Of a stretch of DNA of 64,000 nt, positions 1 through 12,388 are shown piece by piece (positions within the stretch are counted from its first letter, which is position 1; the number at the start of each line of letters is the position of its first letter). The notes beneath the pieces are model-generated. The model was not told the DNA's origin. It searched no databases and saw only the letters and a list, made by a program, of their open reading frames with translations. Origin of the DNA: Purshia tridentata (Eukaryota; Streptophyta; Magnoliopsida; Rosales; Rosaceae); contig QANT01000014.1 of assembly GCA_003254885.1 (NCBI GenBank), forward strand, positions 1-64,000. The letters run 5' to 3'. Position numbers and translations under genes: made by a program.

Positions 1-560
1 CTGTAAGTTTTTATATTGGGTCGAAAAAGCAAACAAAAATTCATGGCATCTCCCTTTAGCAATTACAGCCATACATAAACATCAAAATTTTCATTGGTCT
101 GTCAATAGCTAGCATTCAAGTTATCAAAGTAGAGAGCAAGCAGGGAGCTTAAAAATAGAATGAGTAAACGAAAAATAAGCTAGCCCAAATTTACATTTTG
201 AATTACCATGATATCAATGTCACCCAACCAAATCATAAAAAAAAAATGAAAAATAAATAAAAAATGAGACAAACCATATCAGATTACCCAATTCAATAAT
301 CACAAAGAATCTAATAATCTTTCACAAATTCAACTTCAATCACAAATGAAAAAACAAAATAAAAACCAAAAACTCAAAACTGAAGGAGAGAGGGAGACTC
401 ACAAGTGGTCCGACGACAAAGAGCTTCGTCCGACGGCGGCAATGGAGTTTGGAACTATGAGCAGAGAATAGCTAGAGGTGGAATTGTGAGAAAGAGCGGC
501 TGAATAATGAAAACTCACGTACGTACAGTGAATTAGGGAAAATTAATGGGATAAGGGCTG
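1..560. other. Non-coding AT-rich flank, possible 5' end of a minus-strand gene
   Basis: No convincing coding frame is seen. On the minus strand the stretch from about 500 down to 400 is less AT-rich, lies downstream of an AT-rich region, and ends in a donor-like CTTGTGAGTC near 400, which could be a 5' untranslated exon of a gene lying to the left of the window. This is weak: there is no recognisable protein and no clear start codon. Confidence 0.2.
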
Positions 561-787
561 TCATTTTTTAAATTGGGTGAGGGTAATTTTGGAAGTTATG
601 GCTGCTTTCTCACACAGCAGATTTTAAAAGCATCTATTTAGCTGCTTTATCTCAACCCCCAAAATTTGCTTCCCCTCACCCCTATTTTCAAAATAAGCAG
701 ATTTTATTTTATTAACCAAACACCAAAAACTGCTTTGCTGTAGAATTAAGTAACTTATTTTCAAGGCACCTCAATCCCAAACTGGCC
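560..787. repeat. Possible Tourist/PIF-type MITE remnant
   Basis: Read on the minus strand, the right end begins GGGCCAGTTTGGGATTG and is preceded by TAA, the start form and 3 bp target commonly seen for Tourist/PIF-Harbinger MITEs in plants. The body is rich in CTGCTTT/AAAGCAG words, as is usual for such elements. A matching left terminus is not clear, so the left boundary and the family are uncertain. Confidence 0.3.
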
Positions 788-945
788 CTTAGAAGTGCAT
801 TTACAGGTCTCGTGGAGAAAAAGGGTTCGTCCAATTTCAGGGGAGGTTCTGCCGAAATTTCGGTAGGATTTTCCTTGATATTGGATGCCCGCAGGATCAC
901 TCCGGGTTCCAGGGTGAAATTCGGGGTGGGTCTTGTCAGTTTTGA
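788..945 (+). repeat. Fragment of dispersed LTR-terminal repeat
   Basis: This segment closely matches 24790-24935 (same strand) and 30917-31065 (opposite strand), sharing words such as TTTCAGGGGAGGTTCTGCCG and GGATTTTCCTTGATATTGG. In the other two places it is the distal end of the long TGTAACGACC-type LTR-like repeat, so this is a stray end fragment of that family. It is a fossil with no coding content. Confidence 0.6.
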
Positions 946-1371
946 CAAGATGCATACCCAACTGCACATCAGCTAGCCAGCTGGCGCCATGAATCCTCCA
1001 TCAGTCCATCAGTTCAAAGGTCTCTGTTTCTATTAATATATTTGAATTCCTTCTCCTTTCTTATATAGCCCCGGGAATACTGGTAGTATATATATATAAG
1101 TCGTCTTCTTTACATTAATTATTTTATATGGACAATGCTCATCATGACCTTAAAGTGAAATCCTTCTGGGTACAATAGAAAACATTAATGCCGAGCTAAC
1201 TGACCAAGTTATCCTTTCTTATTTCATATATTGAGCTATTCAGGTACTGGCAGTGTTCTTGGACTGTTGTTTCTACTCATTGGTGCATGGGTGGTTAAGG
1301 AAAGCCAGAGGAAAAACATCAAACGCAAGGAGAAGTTTTTTAAGCAGAATGGTGGTTTATTGTTGGAGCAA

Positions 1372-2176
1372 ATTTTGGCTCTCATTCGGAGGTGTTTCAG
1401 CTCTCATTCGGAGGTGTTTCAAGACCATGGAAATGTCCTTGGAGGTTCGGTTGAAGTTAGGAAGGTTGTAGGAGGTTCTTGTTCAGGTGGAGTGTCCAAA
1501 AGATGAAGAATTTCGAAGAAAAGCCCCAGAGGACTGGTCCTATGGTCATGGGATCGGTCTTACAGAGACGTTGTATGGTTTTTGGGCTGCCAAGCTACTG
1601 GAGGACTGGTCCTCTGGGTAGAAGACTGGTCCTACACATGGTCCTCCACGTTTTTTCCTAGTTTTAGGGGGTTTTAGGCTTCCTACTTCAATTGGGTTTG
1701 TTTTCTAAAGGTCTATTGTGTATAAATAGGACCTTTAGGCTCTAGAAACCAGAGATAGAAAGAGAGAGAACGAGATAGACTCTGAATTTAGAGAGCTAGT
1801 CTTGAGAGTTCTTGGGAGGCACACAATCTAGGTGGTGAGATCAAGATTAGGTAATTAATCTTGAGTGAGAGAACTAGGGTTCTTGGTAAACACATTGAGA
1901 GAGGGTGTACAAGGGATTTGGGGATTGGGTTATGTGATTTAGTCAATTGTAATCTTGTACTTGTTTATTCTCATAGTGAAGAACGGAGAACTCTCCCGAG
2001 GACGTAGGCAGGATTTTGCCGAACCTCGTAAAATCTCGGTGTGATTGTGTGTGCTTGTTTATCTGCTTATCTTCTTCTTCTTGGATTTGAGTATTATTTT
2101 CTTCTTCATCGAATTTATTACTTGTTGCATGATAGTGGGATTTTGGATTTAATTCCCAAACGGTTTTTATCCAACA
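1372..2176 (+). repeat. 5' LTR of Copia-type element
   Basis: Direct repeat of 3751-4520. Shared landmarks include TTTTGGCTCTCATTCGG, the GAGGAC(C/T)GGTCCT words, TGTATAA before the probable transcription start, and the 3' end TTTTTATCCAACA. It is slightly longer than the 3' copy because it carries a small internal repeat. Confidence 0.85.
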
Positions 2177-2177
2177 A

Positions 2178-2192
2178 TTGGTATTAGAGCTA
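2178..2192 (+). other. Copia primer-binding site (tRNA-iMet type)
   Basis: TTGGTATTAGAGCTA immediately follows the 5' LTR. This is the usual TGGTATCAGAGC-type site of plant Copia elements, with one difference from the consensus. Confidence 0.8.
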
Positions 2193-2235
2193 GGTTCAAG
2201 GGTTTTCCGTGTTTATTGATGGAAGATTGTTTGTC

Positions 2236-3594
2236 ATGGCAGCGGGAAGTAGTAGTGTTTCATCTTTTAAGGTGGACCAATTTGATAGAAGAGGAAACTT
2301 TACTCTATGGCAAAAGAGAGTGAAGGATGTTTTAGTCTCACAAGGGCTGGTATGCGCCTTGTATGGAAAAGAGAAAGGAAAGCCAGCAAAGATGGAAGAT
2401 GAAGATTGTGAAGACTTGGAGAGCAGGTGTGTGAGCACGATTCGGCTTTATATTGCTGATAATATTATCAATAATATAAATGAAGATTCTGCCCCTGAAT
2501 TGTGGAAGAAATTGGAGAAGCTTTATTTAGCTCAAAAGACTATGGCCACAAAGTTGAATCTGAAGCGAGACTTATATAAGCTAAAGATGGAGGCGGGTGC
2601 AAATCTCATGGATCACATGAACGTGTTCAAAGGACTGCTGAATCAACTTGAAGTAGTTGGTGTAAAGATTAGGGAAGAAGATTAGGCCCTATTACTTCTT
2701 ACCTCACTTCCTGATACATATGACAACATAGTGGATATATTTTTGTATGATAAAGATACATTGAATATTGAGGAGGTCGAGTCAACTCTCTTGTCTAGTG
2801 AAAGGACGAAGAAAGTTGAGGATAAAGACTCCTTGTTTGTTGCTCATGGTCAAAGAGGAAGGCAAACAGTCAAGGGTTCTAACGATAGCAGGGCTAGATC
2901 AAAAGGCAGTGATAAGGGTCGACAATGTTACAAGTGTAAAGAGTGGGGACACATAAAGAAGGATTGTCTGACTTGGAATAAGAAGGACAATGATGGTTTT
3001 ACAGCTGTTGCGAACTGTGATTTTTCTGGAGAACTTCTCACAATCTCTAAAAGTAACACTTATTCTCAAGGTGAATGGATATTGGATTCGGGTTCTACTC
3101 ACCATATATGTTATAGCAAGGAATATTTTGAAGAGTTTCAAGAATCAAAGAGAGGATCTTTCTCTTTGCCTGACGGGTCCAAGGTTGACGTCATGGGGAT
3201 TGGAACGGTAAAGATCAAGATATTCAATAGGGTGGAGCATACTTTGGGTGGAGTCGCTTATGTCCCAAAGCTACAAAGGAATCTGATATCCTTGAGTAGG
3301 TTGGATTCCAAGGGCTACAAAATTTTGATAGCAGGTGGAGTCTTGAAAATTACTCGTGGAAGCATGGTCCTAATGAAGGGAGAGAAGTGTGGTGGTGTAT
3401 ATCGTTTGATAGGAACTCAAACCTCGATGGTTGGTTGGAAACGGAATGCACAAGAAGTCAAGCGCTTGAGGAAGGTCTTGTTTGCAGGTACAGTAAAGAT
3501 GGTGACATGTTTCCAAGGTTCAAACGGTGGTGAGAAAGGAAATTCTGCTATTAAAGGGGGCGAATCAAGGTCCCTCTTTGGTGCTAACCGGTAA
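2236..3594 (+). pseudogene. Copia gag / zinc knuckle / protease-like remnant
   Basis: The gag-like part (from about 2236) contains FDRRGNFTLWQKRVKDVL and the region typical of Copia gag (UBN2-like). It is followed near 2925 by a CCHC zinc knuckle (CYKCKEWGHIKKDC) and near 3080 by the protease-like LDSGSTHHIC motif. The polyprotein then stops well short of integrase. Treated as a fossil: broken, non-autonomous, not assembled further here. Confidence 0.75.
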
Positions 3595-3750
3595 TTGGTT
3601 ACACAAAGTAACTACAAATAGGTATTGGCCATGCGAATCAAGGAGGACCAAAGTTACTTGATTCAGGTTATGTGTAGTTGGTACAAGGTAAGGCCAACGG
3701 TATTTTTTGACGCAAGGTAATTTGCATGGTATGATCGCCAAGGTGGAGAT

Positions 3751-4520
3751 TGTTGTGTTTTGGCTCTCATTCGAAAGTGTTTCAAGGCCATGGAAGTGTC
3801 CTTGGAGGTTCGGTTGAGGTTAGGAAGGTTGTAGGAGGTTCGTGTTTAGGTGGAGTGTCCAAAAGATGAAGAATTTTGAAAAAAAGCCCCAGAGGACCGG
3901 TCCTACAGAGGCTTTGTATGGTTTTTGGGCTGCCAAGCTGCTGGAGGACCGGTCCTCTGGGTAGAGGACCAGTCCTACACCTGGTCTTCCGCGTTTTTTC
4001 CTAGTTTTAGGGGGTTTTAGGCTTCCTACTTCAATTGGGTTTGTTTTCTAAAGGCCTATTGTGTATAATTAGGACCTTTAGGCTCTAGAAACCAGAGATA
4101 GAAAGAGAGAGAACAAGATAGACTTTGAATTTAGAGAGCTAGTCTTGAGAGTTCTTGGGAGGCACACAATCTAGGTGGTGAGATCAAGATTAGGTAATTA
4201 ATCTTGGGTGACAGAACTAGGGTTCTTGGTAAACACATTGAGAGAGGGTGTACAAGGGATTTGGGGATTGGGTTATGTGATCTAGTCCAATTGTAATCTT
4301 GTACTTGTTTATTCTTATAGTGAAGAACGAAGAACTCTCCCGAGGACGTAGGCAGGATTTTGCCGAACCTCGTAAAATCTCAGTGTGATTGTGTGTGCTT
4401 GTTTATCTGCTTATCTTCTTCTTCTTGGCTTTGATTATTATTTTCTTTCTCATCAAATTTATTACTTATTGCATGACGGTGAGATTTTGGATTTAATTCC
4501 CAAACGGTTTTTATCCAACA
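3751..4520 (+). repeat. 3' LTR of Copia-type element
   Basis: Starts TGTTGTGTTTTGGC right after the purine-rich AAGGTGGAGAT, which serves as the polypurine tract, and ends ATCCAACA. The interrupted kinase gene resumes at 4521. Confidence 0.87.
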
Positions 4521-5789
4521 CAATTATCTTCTGGTGAAGTTAATGTTGAAAAAATCAATTTGTTCAATTCAAAGAAGTTAGAGAAAGCCACAGACCGTTT
4601 TAATGCAAATAGAAATCTTGGTCAGGGCGGGCAAGGTAATATTTATAAAGGAATGTTAGTAGATGGAAGAATTGTTGCTGTAAAAAAGTCTAAAATAGTT
4701 GTTAATGGAGGCGAAGTGGGACAATTCATTAATTAAATTGTCATTCTTTCACAAATTATCCACAGGAATGTGGTTAAACTATTGGGTTGTAGTATAGAGA
4801 CTGAAGTTCCTCTTTTGGTTTATGAATTCATACCCAATGGACCACTTGCTCAGTATATTCATGAACAGATCAACGAAGAGTTTCCTTTTACATGGGAAAT
4901 GCGCTTACGAGTTGCCACTGAAGTTTCAAGAGCTCTTTCTTACTTACACTCATCTGCTTCCTTGCCCATTTACCATCGAGACATAAAGTCTTCTAACATA
5001 CTCTTGGATCAAAAATATAGAGCGAAAGTGGCAGACTTTGGGACTTCAAGATCAGTTGCCATTGACCAAACGCACCTTACCACACTAGTTTATGGAACAT
5101 TTGGTTATCTCGACCCAGAGTACTTCCAATCAAGCCAATTTACAGACAAGAGCGACGTTTATAGTTTTGGAGTGGTCCTTGCTGAGCTTTTGACCAAACA
5201 AAAACCAAAAACCAGTTTCTCAGGCAAGGTCACAAGAAGGCAGAAGCCTAGCAACTTATTTCCTTGTTTCCATGGATCAGAATCATCTGTTCGAAATAAT
5301 TGATGCTAGAGTTATGAAGGGTGGCTAGAAAGACGTGATTGATGCAGTTGCTAACCTTGCTAGAAGATGCCTAAATTTGAAGAGGAAGAAACGACCTACT
5401 ATGAAAGAAGTAGCAGCAGAATTGGAGGGAATCCAATTGTTAGTTAAAACTTCAGGTGTTCAAAAAGTTTTTGAAGAGGTTGAATATGCCCGAACAGAGA
5501 AAACAGAGGCATGGGATGTTGTTTCTACATCAACAGGGTCTTATATGGATGCTGATAAAGGTTCTTCATTAGATGTACAATCACTATTGTCTTTCAAGTC
5601 AAAGTAATGAGCAAATATTAATTGTAATATCTTATGTTTTTTGGACTTGGAAACTTTACTTTGGGACCAGCACCTTATATATATGTAATGCATTTTAATT
5701 TCTAGCTTGTGTTGTTTATATATATGATAAAATAAAATTCAAGTTTTGTTTCCTAGTTTTGCTTAGTAATTCATAATAGTAGTTTATTG

Positions 5790-6455
5790 TTGGAGCAACA
5801 ATTATCTCCTGGTGAAGTTAATGTTGAAAACATTAAGTTGTACAAAAGGAGTTGGAGAAACCCACAGACCTGATAGAATTCTTGGTCTGGGAGGCCAAGG
5901 TACTGTTTACAAATGAATGTTAGCAAATGGAAGAATTGATGCTTTCAAGAAGTCTAAAATAGCAGTTAACGGAAGAGAAGTGGGGCAATTCATTACTGAA
6001 ATTGTCATTCTTTCACAAATTATTGGAATGTGGTTAAACTACTTGGTTGCTGTTTAGAAACAGAAGTTGCCTTTTTTTTCTAAGAATTCATACCCAATGT
6101 AACACTTTCTCAGTATATTCACGAACAAATCAATGAGGACTTAGGGACTTCAAGATATATTGCCATCGACCAAACACACGTCACCACAAAAGTACAAGGA
6201 ACATTTGGTTATTTGGACCTGGAGTACTTCCAATTGAGCCAATTTACAGACAAGAGTGACGTTTATAGCTTTGGACTCTTGACCGGAGAAAACCCAGTTT
6301 CTATCACAAGGCCGGTCACAAGAAGGCAGAAGCCTAGCAACTCATTTCCTTGTTTCCATGGAGGATAATCGTCTACTGTTCTTAGTGGACCAAGCAGTGG
6401 TACAAGTTCTTCACTGGATGTACAACCACTACTGTTTTTCAACACACAGTGAACA
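5790..6455 (+). pseudogene. Second, heavily decayed WAK-like kinase copy
   Basis: Tandem relative of the upstream gene. It begins with the same TTTATTGTTGGAGCAACAAT and goes on with recognisable pieces of the juxtamembrane region, [54 protein letters not shown] and [12 protein letters not shown]. The catalytic loop and much of the C-lobe are deleted, and stops and frame changes are scattered through it (for example TGA directly after TVYK). It lacks the Copia insertion, so it preserves the pre-insertion site. The extra decay suggests this copy died first. Confidence 0.8.
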
Positions 6456-6926
6456 AATATTTGCTATAATATTCTGTTTTTGGACTTCTAATCTTTTAGG
6501 GTATCACCTTATGTGTAATATCTGCATTTCTCTAGCTTTTCTTGGTTATATAAGACAAAATAAACTCAAATTTTAATTTGTTTTCTAGTTTTATTTTCTT
6601 AATGAGCTACAATTTTCTCAATAGACTCGCAGAATGATAAAGTCTAACAAAAATCGTCAATATTTCATGATGAAATCAAACATCTTGCAGAGAACAATGT
6701 TTTATACTGTACTAATTCACTACCAAAATTGAGAAGGCTGAGAAGAGGATTATTGAGTTTGACTTCTGATTTCGATAGTATATTTCATGCCAATCTTTAT
6801 TTATGATCACAAGAAAGAGAAGTATATGTTGTGGCCTGCTATTTTTGGTTATGAGATTGAGAGAAGTCATGCTCTCATTGTTTTCTTTCAAGCATACATA
6901 CAAAGGAGAACATCATATAATCTTTT
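6456..6926. other. Non-coding stretch between WAK pseudogene and MULE-1
   Basis: AT-rich sequence without a coding frame of note. It ends directly at the left terminal inverted repeat of MULE-1. Confidence 0.5.
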
Positions 6927-7406
6927 GGCTAAATTACAAAATAGTCCATTGAACTATAAGGGTACTTTCAAGTGGTTCCCTAAAGTACAAAAACTTACAA
7001 GCGTATATATGAACTATCTGAAACCCTGCAACGTTGGTGCTTCTGTCAAAATTTCCGTCAAGTGCCAACATGGACTGCTGACATGTCATTTTTTCTCACG
7101 TGTAATGCCACACCCACACCCAAAAAGCCACGTAGGATAAACTTCCTGCCCAAAAATGCCACGTGGCCACCTACACCTACCTTCTGACAGCCCCAGCCCT
7201 TGCCTTTTCGATTTTTCCCCAAACCCAGTATTTGCAGGTGAGCTGAGTGATAAACCCAAAAGTAAACTCACTTTTCAACTCACTCTTCCTCTTTCTATCT
7301 CTGTTACACTCTCAAGCCTTTGGCAAATCGAGTATTCCTTCACCTTTACAAAAGATTTGCAGAGGAAATATTGTGTAGTGAATGAAGGACTGAAGGACTG
7401 AAGCTC
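6927..7406 (+). repeat. Left TIR of MULE-1
   Basis: Inverted copy of 12919-13399. Landmarks are the outer GGCTAAATTAC, CACGTGTAATGCCACACCCA in the middle and the inner GGACTGAAGCTCA. The inner third contains the probable promoter and leader for the transposase, whose first exon starts 15 bp further in. Confidence 0.9.
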
Positions 7407-7420
7407 AAGCTATTGGTGAC

Positions 7421-10400
7421 ATGGCGTGGGTATTGCGAGAGGAGATCAAAGGAGATAGTACACCTTTATACAGTAAGATTCACTTTGGATCACTGGCATT
7501 TTGGGTTTTTGTTTTGGGGTTTTTTATACAAACTTGTGTGTTTGTTTCCTAGTGTAGTGGGTATTTTATAAAGTGGTAGGGTATACTTTGTCTCCTAGAA
7601 AATGAGGTTTTGGTGTTGGTGAAATCGAATTTAGTAAGGTGGATGGGTTCACTTAAAAAACTATAGTTTTTTTTTTTTTAAAATATGCTAGTTCGCATAG
7701 TGGGTTTGTTTGCTAGTGTAGGAGACTTGATATTTAGATGTTGCCGTCTATTTATGCATAGTGGTCCATACCTTTTGTGTAAACCAGATAGGGTTGGTGA
7801 CTACTTTTAGTAGTCCATGAACTTGAAAATAAATAAAACACAAAATTGGTTTTGAAGAAATTGAAACCTTAAATCTGTGTTCACATAGGTTGTCCAATAT
7901 TATGGTTAACTAACTAACCATAATTTAACTATGCTATTACAGGGGAACCCGAGATGTTCACTATCATAATGTATCATGGAGGGGTAATGACAGATAATTA
8001 CTACGTTGATGGTGCTGTGGACTTCTTTGATTACTGTGATGTTGACAAAATGTCATTAACAGAGATTGATTGCATGATCATTAGGCTGGGGTAGCACAAT
8101 TAGGTCATACATTATCACTATAAGTTGCCAGGAGGGGGGCTGGGTGGAGCATTAACACAATTGAGGAGTGACAGGGATGTCACGGACATGTGTGCTTTGG
8201 TAGGTGAGGACTTTAAGGAAATAGAAATCTACCTGGAACATGTTTTCTTCATTGATGAGTTACAGGACCAGTTGGTTGATAATGTGCAAGAGGAGGCACT
8301 TGAAGGACCTGGTACTAGTATTAGAATTGAGGAACTAGAAGATGTAAACCCTCTGGCTATTGTGCCATTCTATGGGGATAGCAATGAGCAATCTCAAAAT
8401 ACACAACAAGGTGTGGATTAGAACGATGGTGTCATTGGTGATGATGAAAGTATCCAGTAGCATGAGTATGAAGATGGGCAAGTAGATGAGGTAGATGACC
8501 ACAATTTGGGTACACAGACCAATACTAATGTAGAAGACAACCACGGTGGTGACTTTCTTAATGGTGGAGAGACCAATACAGACCAATACTAATGCAGAAG
8601 ACAACCACGGTGGTGACTTTCTTAATCGTGGAGTGACCAATGAGGTGGATGACAACTAGTTTACAGGTTTTTTTGAGGCTACAGAGACCAATGACCTACA
8701 GAACCCATTATTGAGCCTGCAGAGACCAATGAGAATGTAGAGATGGAGCTTGGGGATGTTGAAAACCAAGTCAATGGTGCTGAGGCATGTGTGGGGACAC
8801 ATGATCATGAGGCTGGACCATCTAACAGAAGGGGCAAAAAACGAAGGCAGCCTCCTAGAAAGTATACAACTAGGAGGGATTCTAGGAGAGCATTCACAAA
8901 AAGGACAAGACCAAGTATGTTAATTGATGAGCTAGATGACATTGAGTATGATCAGTTGGGTGAAGAACAGGATAGGAGTAGTGAAGATGATGATCTTGAT
9001 TGTAGCTTTGTTGATAGTGATTATAGTGGGGATGATGATAGAGATTTTGAGACTTTTGTGGATAGTAGTGCTGAATGGGTAGGATCATCAGGGCAGCATA
9101 GGGTTAATGATACACCAATGCCAAATGTGCCAAATATTGACTTTGAAGGTGAAGAGAAGGATATGGCCTTAGATGAAGAGTACATGAGCATGCAGGATTC
9201 TAATAAGGAAGATGATGGGAGGGATGTCCATTACCCTCAGTGGAACCCTGACACAGACCTCAAAGATCCTCAATTTCAATTGGGGATGCTTTTTAGTGAC
9301 TGTAAAGTGTTTAGACAAACTATAAAACAATATGCAATACTGAATGGGAAAAATTTGACCATTTGGAAGAATGAGAGGTATAGAATTGGGGTTGTTTGTG
9401 ATGGCCATGAAGATACTTTGGGCAAGTGTACCTGGGAGATGTGGGTTTCCAAGAAGAATGCTAATGTAGATACATTACAAATCAAGGTGTGGGTGGATGG
9501 CCACATTTGCACACGAGTCCATCACAACAAGGCAGCCACTATGGATTGGATTTGCAGTACCTTCCTTGAGAGAATCCAAAGTAATCCAGCCATTCCAATC
9601 ACTGCCATAATGGATGCAGCTTCTAAGGACTTCAAGGTGGGGATATCTTGGATGAAAGCTTATAGAGCTAAGAAAAAGGCTCTTGACATCATTCAAGGGA
9701 CACAAAGAGAGCAATATGGACTCCTCTGGGATTACATGCATGAAGTTAAAAAGACAAATCCTGGAACAACTATTCAGGTCTTGGGTGATGGGGGAAGGTT
9801 CAAGAGATTATATTGTTGTTTGGAGGCATTGAAAAAAGGCTTCATAGAGGGGTGTAGGAGGTTTGTGGGACTGGATGGATGCCACCTCAAGGGTGTGTAT
9901 GGTGGGCAGCTGCTGAGTGCTGTTGGCATTGATGCTAATAATGAAACTTGGGTCATAGCATCTGGAGTGGTTGAAGTGGAGAACAAGGACTCCTGGACTT
10001 GGTTCTTGGAACTATTGAGAGATGACTTGGAGATAGTCAATAGTTATCATTAGACCTTTATTTTTGATAAGCAAAAGGGGTTAGTTAATGCTATGGAGGT
10101 GGTGATCCCACATGCTGAGCATAGGTTTTGTGCCAGGCATTTATTCACAAACTTCAGGAAAAATCACAAAGGGAAGGTGTTGTCAGATGCATTGTGGAGG
10201 GCTGCTAAGGCAACAAATGTGGCTACCTTTACCCGAGCTATGGATTCATTCAAAGATTTGGATATGGATGCTTGGGGATGGCTTGCTGAAAAACCACCCA
10301 ATCAGTGGTCCAAGTCCCATTTTCCAACAGGAGTGAAGTGTGCCACAATAATGAACAATCTTTGTGAGGCTTTTAATCGGAATATCCTACTAGCAAGAAA

Positions 10401-11052
10401 TAAGCCTATTATAACAATGCTAGAGATCATTAGGAATATGCTCATGAAAAGGATTGTTCAAAGGAGAGAAAAAATGATGAAATGGCCTCATAAAGTATGT
10501 CCAAAAATTTGGAAGAAGGTGGAGGACAGGAGGGCAGAGGCGTGTGACTATAATGTGGACTGGTCTGGTGGGCCAAGGTATCAGGTTACGGGGGAACACA
10601 TGCAATATGTGGTGGATTTGGATATTAACACATGTGCATGCCAGTCTTGGGACTTATCAAGGGTTCCTTGTAAGCATGCTATAGCTGCCATCATTTTCAA
10701 AGGGGCCAAGTCTCCACATGACTATGTTCATGAATGCCACTTGGTTGAGACCTACATGAAGAGCTACACTTGCATTATTGAGCCTATAAATGGTCAGCAT
10801 CTTTGGGAAAAAACTGAATTTATACCTATCATGCCACCACAGTATAGCAAACAACCAGGCAGGCCAAGAAAGCTGAGAAAGCTGCAAGTGGATGAGAAGG
10901 CCAATAAATCTAGTGCTAATAGCTAAACGCTAGGGAAACAAGGTGTGGTGATGCATTGTAGCCACTGCAAGGGTAGTGGGCATAATACTAGAACCTACAA
11001 TTGCCATCTACCCCTAAAGCCCCAAAAAAAGATGGGCAGGCCTAAGAAATAG
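7421..11052 (+). pseudogene. mudrA-type MULE transposase (decayed)
   Basis: Two-exon gene. A short exon 7421-7472 (MAWVLREEIKGDSTPLY) with donor GTAAG joins in phase to exon 2 from 7943 (EPEMFTIIMYHGG, the PB1-like N-terminus of plant mudrA proteins). Then come an acidic linker, the MuDR N-terminal region, the MULE DDE core (Asp codons at 9874 and 10066, Glu codon at 10366, with HRFCARH between), a SWIM finger near 10635 (CACQSW...PCKH) and a CCHC-like knuckle near 10957 (CSHCKGSGHNTRTYNC), ending at TAG 11050. The product would cut and join element ends in the nucleus. In-frame stops include 8092, 8101, 8419, 8458, 8590, 10051 (15 bases before the second catalytic Asp codon) and 10924. A 64 bp duplication near 8518 also shifts the frame. 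Not functional as it stands. Confidence 0.9.
8518..8645 (+). repeat. 64 bp tandem duplication in transposase linker
   Basis: ACCAATACTAATG(T/C)AGAAG and the following bases occur twice, starting at 8518 and 8582. The 64 bp offset is not a multiple of three, so it disrupts the transposase frame. Confidence 0.8.
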
Positions 11053-12388
11053 GCCCACCCAGCAGAAAACACCAAGAAGAGATTGCTACTGATGCCAATG
11101 CGCCACTACCTTCTCAAGATCCACCAGAAAACACACAAGTAACAAATTTTTATTTTAAGCTTAATACAATTTATTTGTACGTGACTTTCATTATGTATAA
11201 TCCAGCCAAGTCAGCCCCCTACCCAACCACCTACTCGAGTATCAGGGAGAAGGCATCACGGGAAGAAGATAAGAACACATTTCGATGTTCATAGCAATGA
11301 GGTAAAAGCTCATAATGTAATTAAATTTGTGTGTTTCATGCTGTTACATTGCAAACATATAAAACCATGCCTTGTTTACAATTTCCAGGGATCTTCAAGT
11401 GGTGCAGTTAATGGTGTTGGTCCAACTTAGGTTATATATGCTGAAGGTTGCAGCAACGGAAGCTAGGGCAGGGGCTGCAGTAGCTTGTGGTTGTTTGCTT
11501 TGTGAATTCATTACCATGCCTTGTTTACAATTTCCAGGGATCTTCAAGTGGTGCAGTTAATGGTGTTGGTCCAACTTAGGTTATATATGCTGAAGGTTGC
11601 AGCAACGGAAGCTAGGGCAGGGGCTGCAGTAGCTTGTGGTTGTTTGCTTTGTGAATTCATTTTTGTGTATGAAGCCAAGTCAGTTAATTAATGAAATTTT
11701 AGATGCTATTTTGTTCATTTTTGTGATATATACTGGAACTAATGATGGCATTTTGGAATGATGATGATGGTAGTTAGAGTCTTCTGAGTTCATTTTGGAA
11801 CAGATGTTTAGAACATGCATGGGTTTTTTGGTTTTTTAAGAATGGATCTCTTACTGTACTTGGATCCCTTGGTGTACTTAAAGTTGTTTTTATAGTTAAT
11901 GATGTATTTAAGGATGAATTCCTTGTTTATGCAAAGTTGTATTTGAGTATTATTTGCAAAGTTATTGGCAAAGTTGTATTTGAGTATTTATGCAAAGTTA
12001 TTTTAGGGAAACAGGTTGGTCCTTTAACAAATTACACACCAGCTTACTCCTTGGTCTGTATATTTGTGCTTATGGGTCAATTTTTTGCAACTAAAGATGC
12101 CAATTCCTTTGGTGTTCAATGGGTTACCAAATTTCCAAAAAACACAGGTTTTGGAAGCATAATTGAGCCTATCATTTAATATTTTTTGTGCCATATAATG
12201 CCATCATTGAGAATTACATTTCCAATCACCAATTTTACCCACCAAAATACCATACAAAATACCCCGGTCTTCACAAAATACCCATTACAACCAGTTACAC
12301 CTCTAAAAACCAACAACACAAAGGTGTTCACTTTTACCTCTTAAAAACCAAAAAACAGAGCAACCAACAACTAGGAAAATTACCACCC
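11053..12388. other. Central non-coding part of MULE-1
   Basis: Between the transposase stop and the convergent GRF gene there is no other coding frame I would support. It holds a 149 bp tandem duplication (11364-11661) and AT-rich sequence likely to supply the two convergent 3' ends. Confidence 0.5.
11364..11661 (+). repeat. 149 bp direct tandem duplication
   Basis: Units 11364-11512 and 11513-11661 both start ACCATGCCTTGTTTACAATT and end TTTGTGAATTCATT. They are essentially identical over their length, so this duplication is recent. Confidence 0.9.

Larger units (their letters stand above)
1372..4520 (+). mobile_element. Copia-type LTR element, non-autonomous (gag-only type), fossil
   Basis: Ty1/Copia-like element about 3.15 kb long, inserted inside the WAK kinase gene. 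It has two direct LTRs ending TGTTG...CAACA, a primer-binding site complementary to initiator methionine tRNA, gag-like sequence with a zinc knuckle, a protease-like remnant and a purine tract before the 3' LTR. There is no integrase, reverse transcriptase or RNase H, and only about 1.57 kb lies between the LTRs. It resembles the terminal-repeat elements with only a gag domain known in plants. It is broken, with a few breaks besides the missing pol. The LTRs differ by roughly 5% by eye, so the insertion is fairly recent (a few million years at most, inferred). Confidence 0.85.
1244..5607 (+). pseudogene. Wall-associated receptor kinase-like (WAK) gene, split by a Copia element
   Basis: Two blocks form one WAK-like gene. 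Block 1 (1244-1371) starts after an acceptor at 1241-1243 and encodes the transmembrane helix (GLLFLLIGAW) and the basic juxtamembrane stretch up to LLLEQ. Block 2 (4521-5607) resumes with [20 protein letters not shown] and runs through the Ser/Thr kinase: Gly loop LGQGGQG, catalytic Lys in [15 protein letters not shown] loop, DFGTS, the [11 protein letters not shown] activation segment and the C-lobe. WAKs are plasma-membrane receptors that sense cell-wall pectin. The extracellular GUB_WAK/EGF exons are not in the window. Besides the insertion, the kinase has an in-frame TAA at about 4735, a frame change near 5200 after LLTKQKP, and a TAG near 5326, so it is dead. The ancestral junction (GAGCAACAATTATC) can be read from the second copy at 5790. 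Confidence 0.85.
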
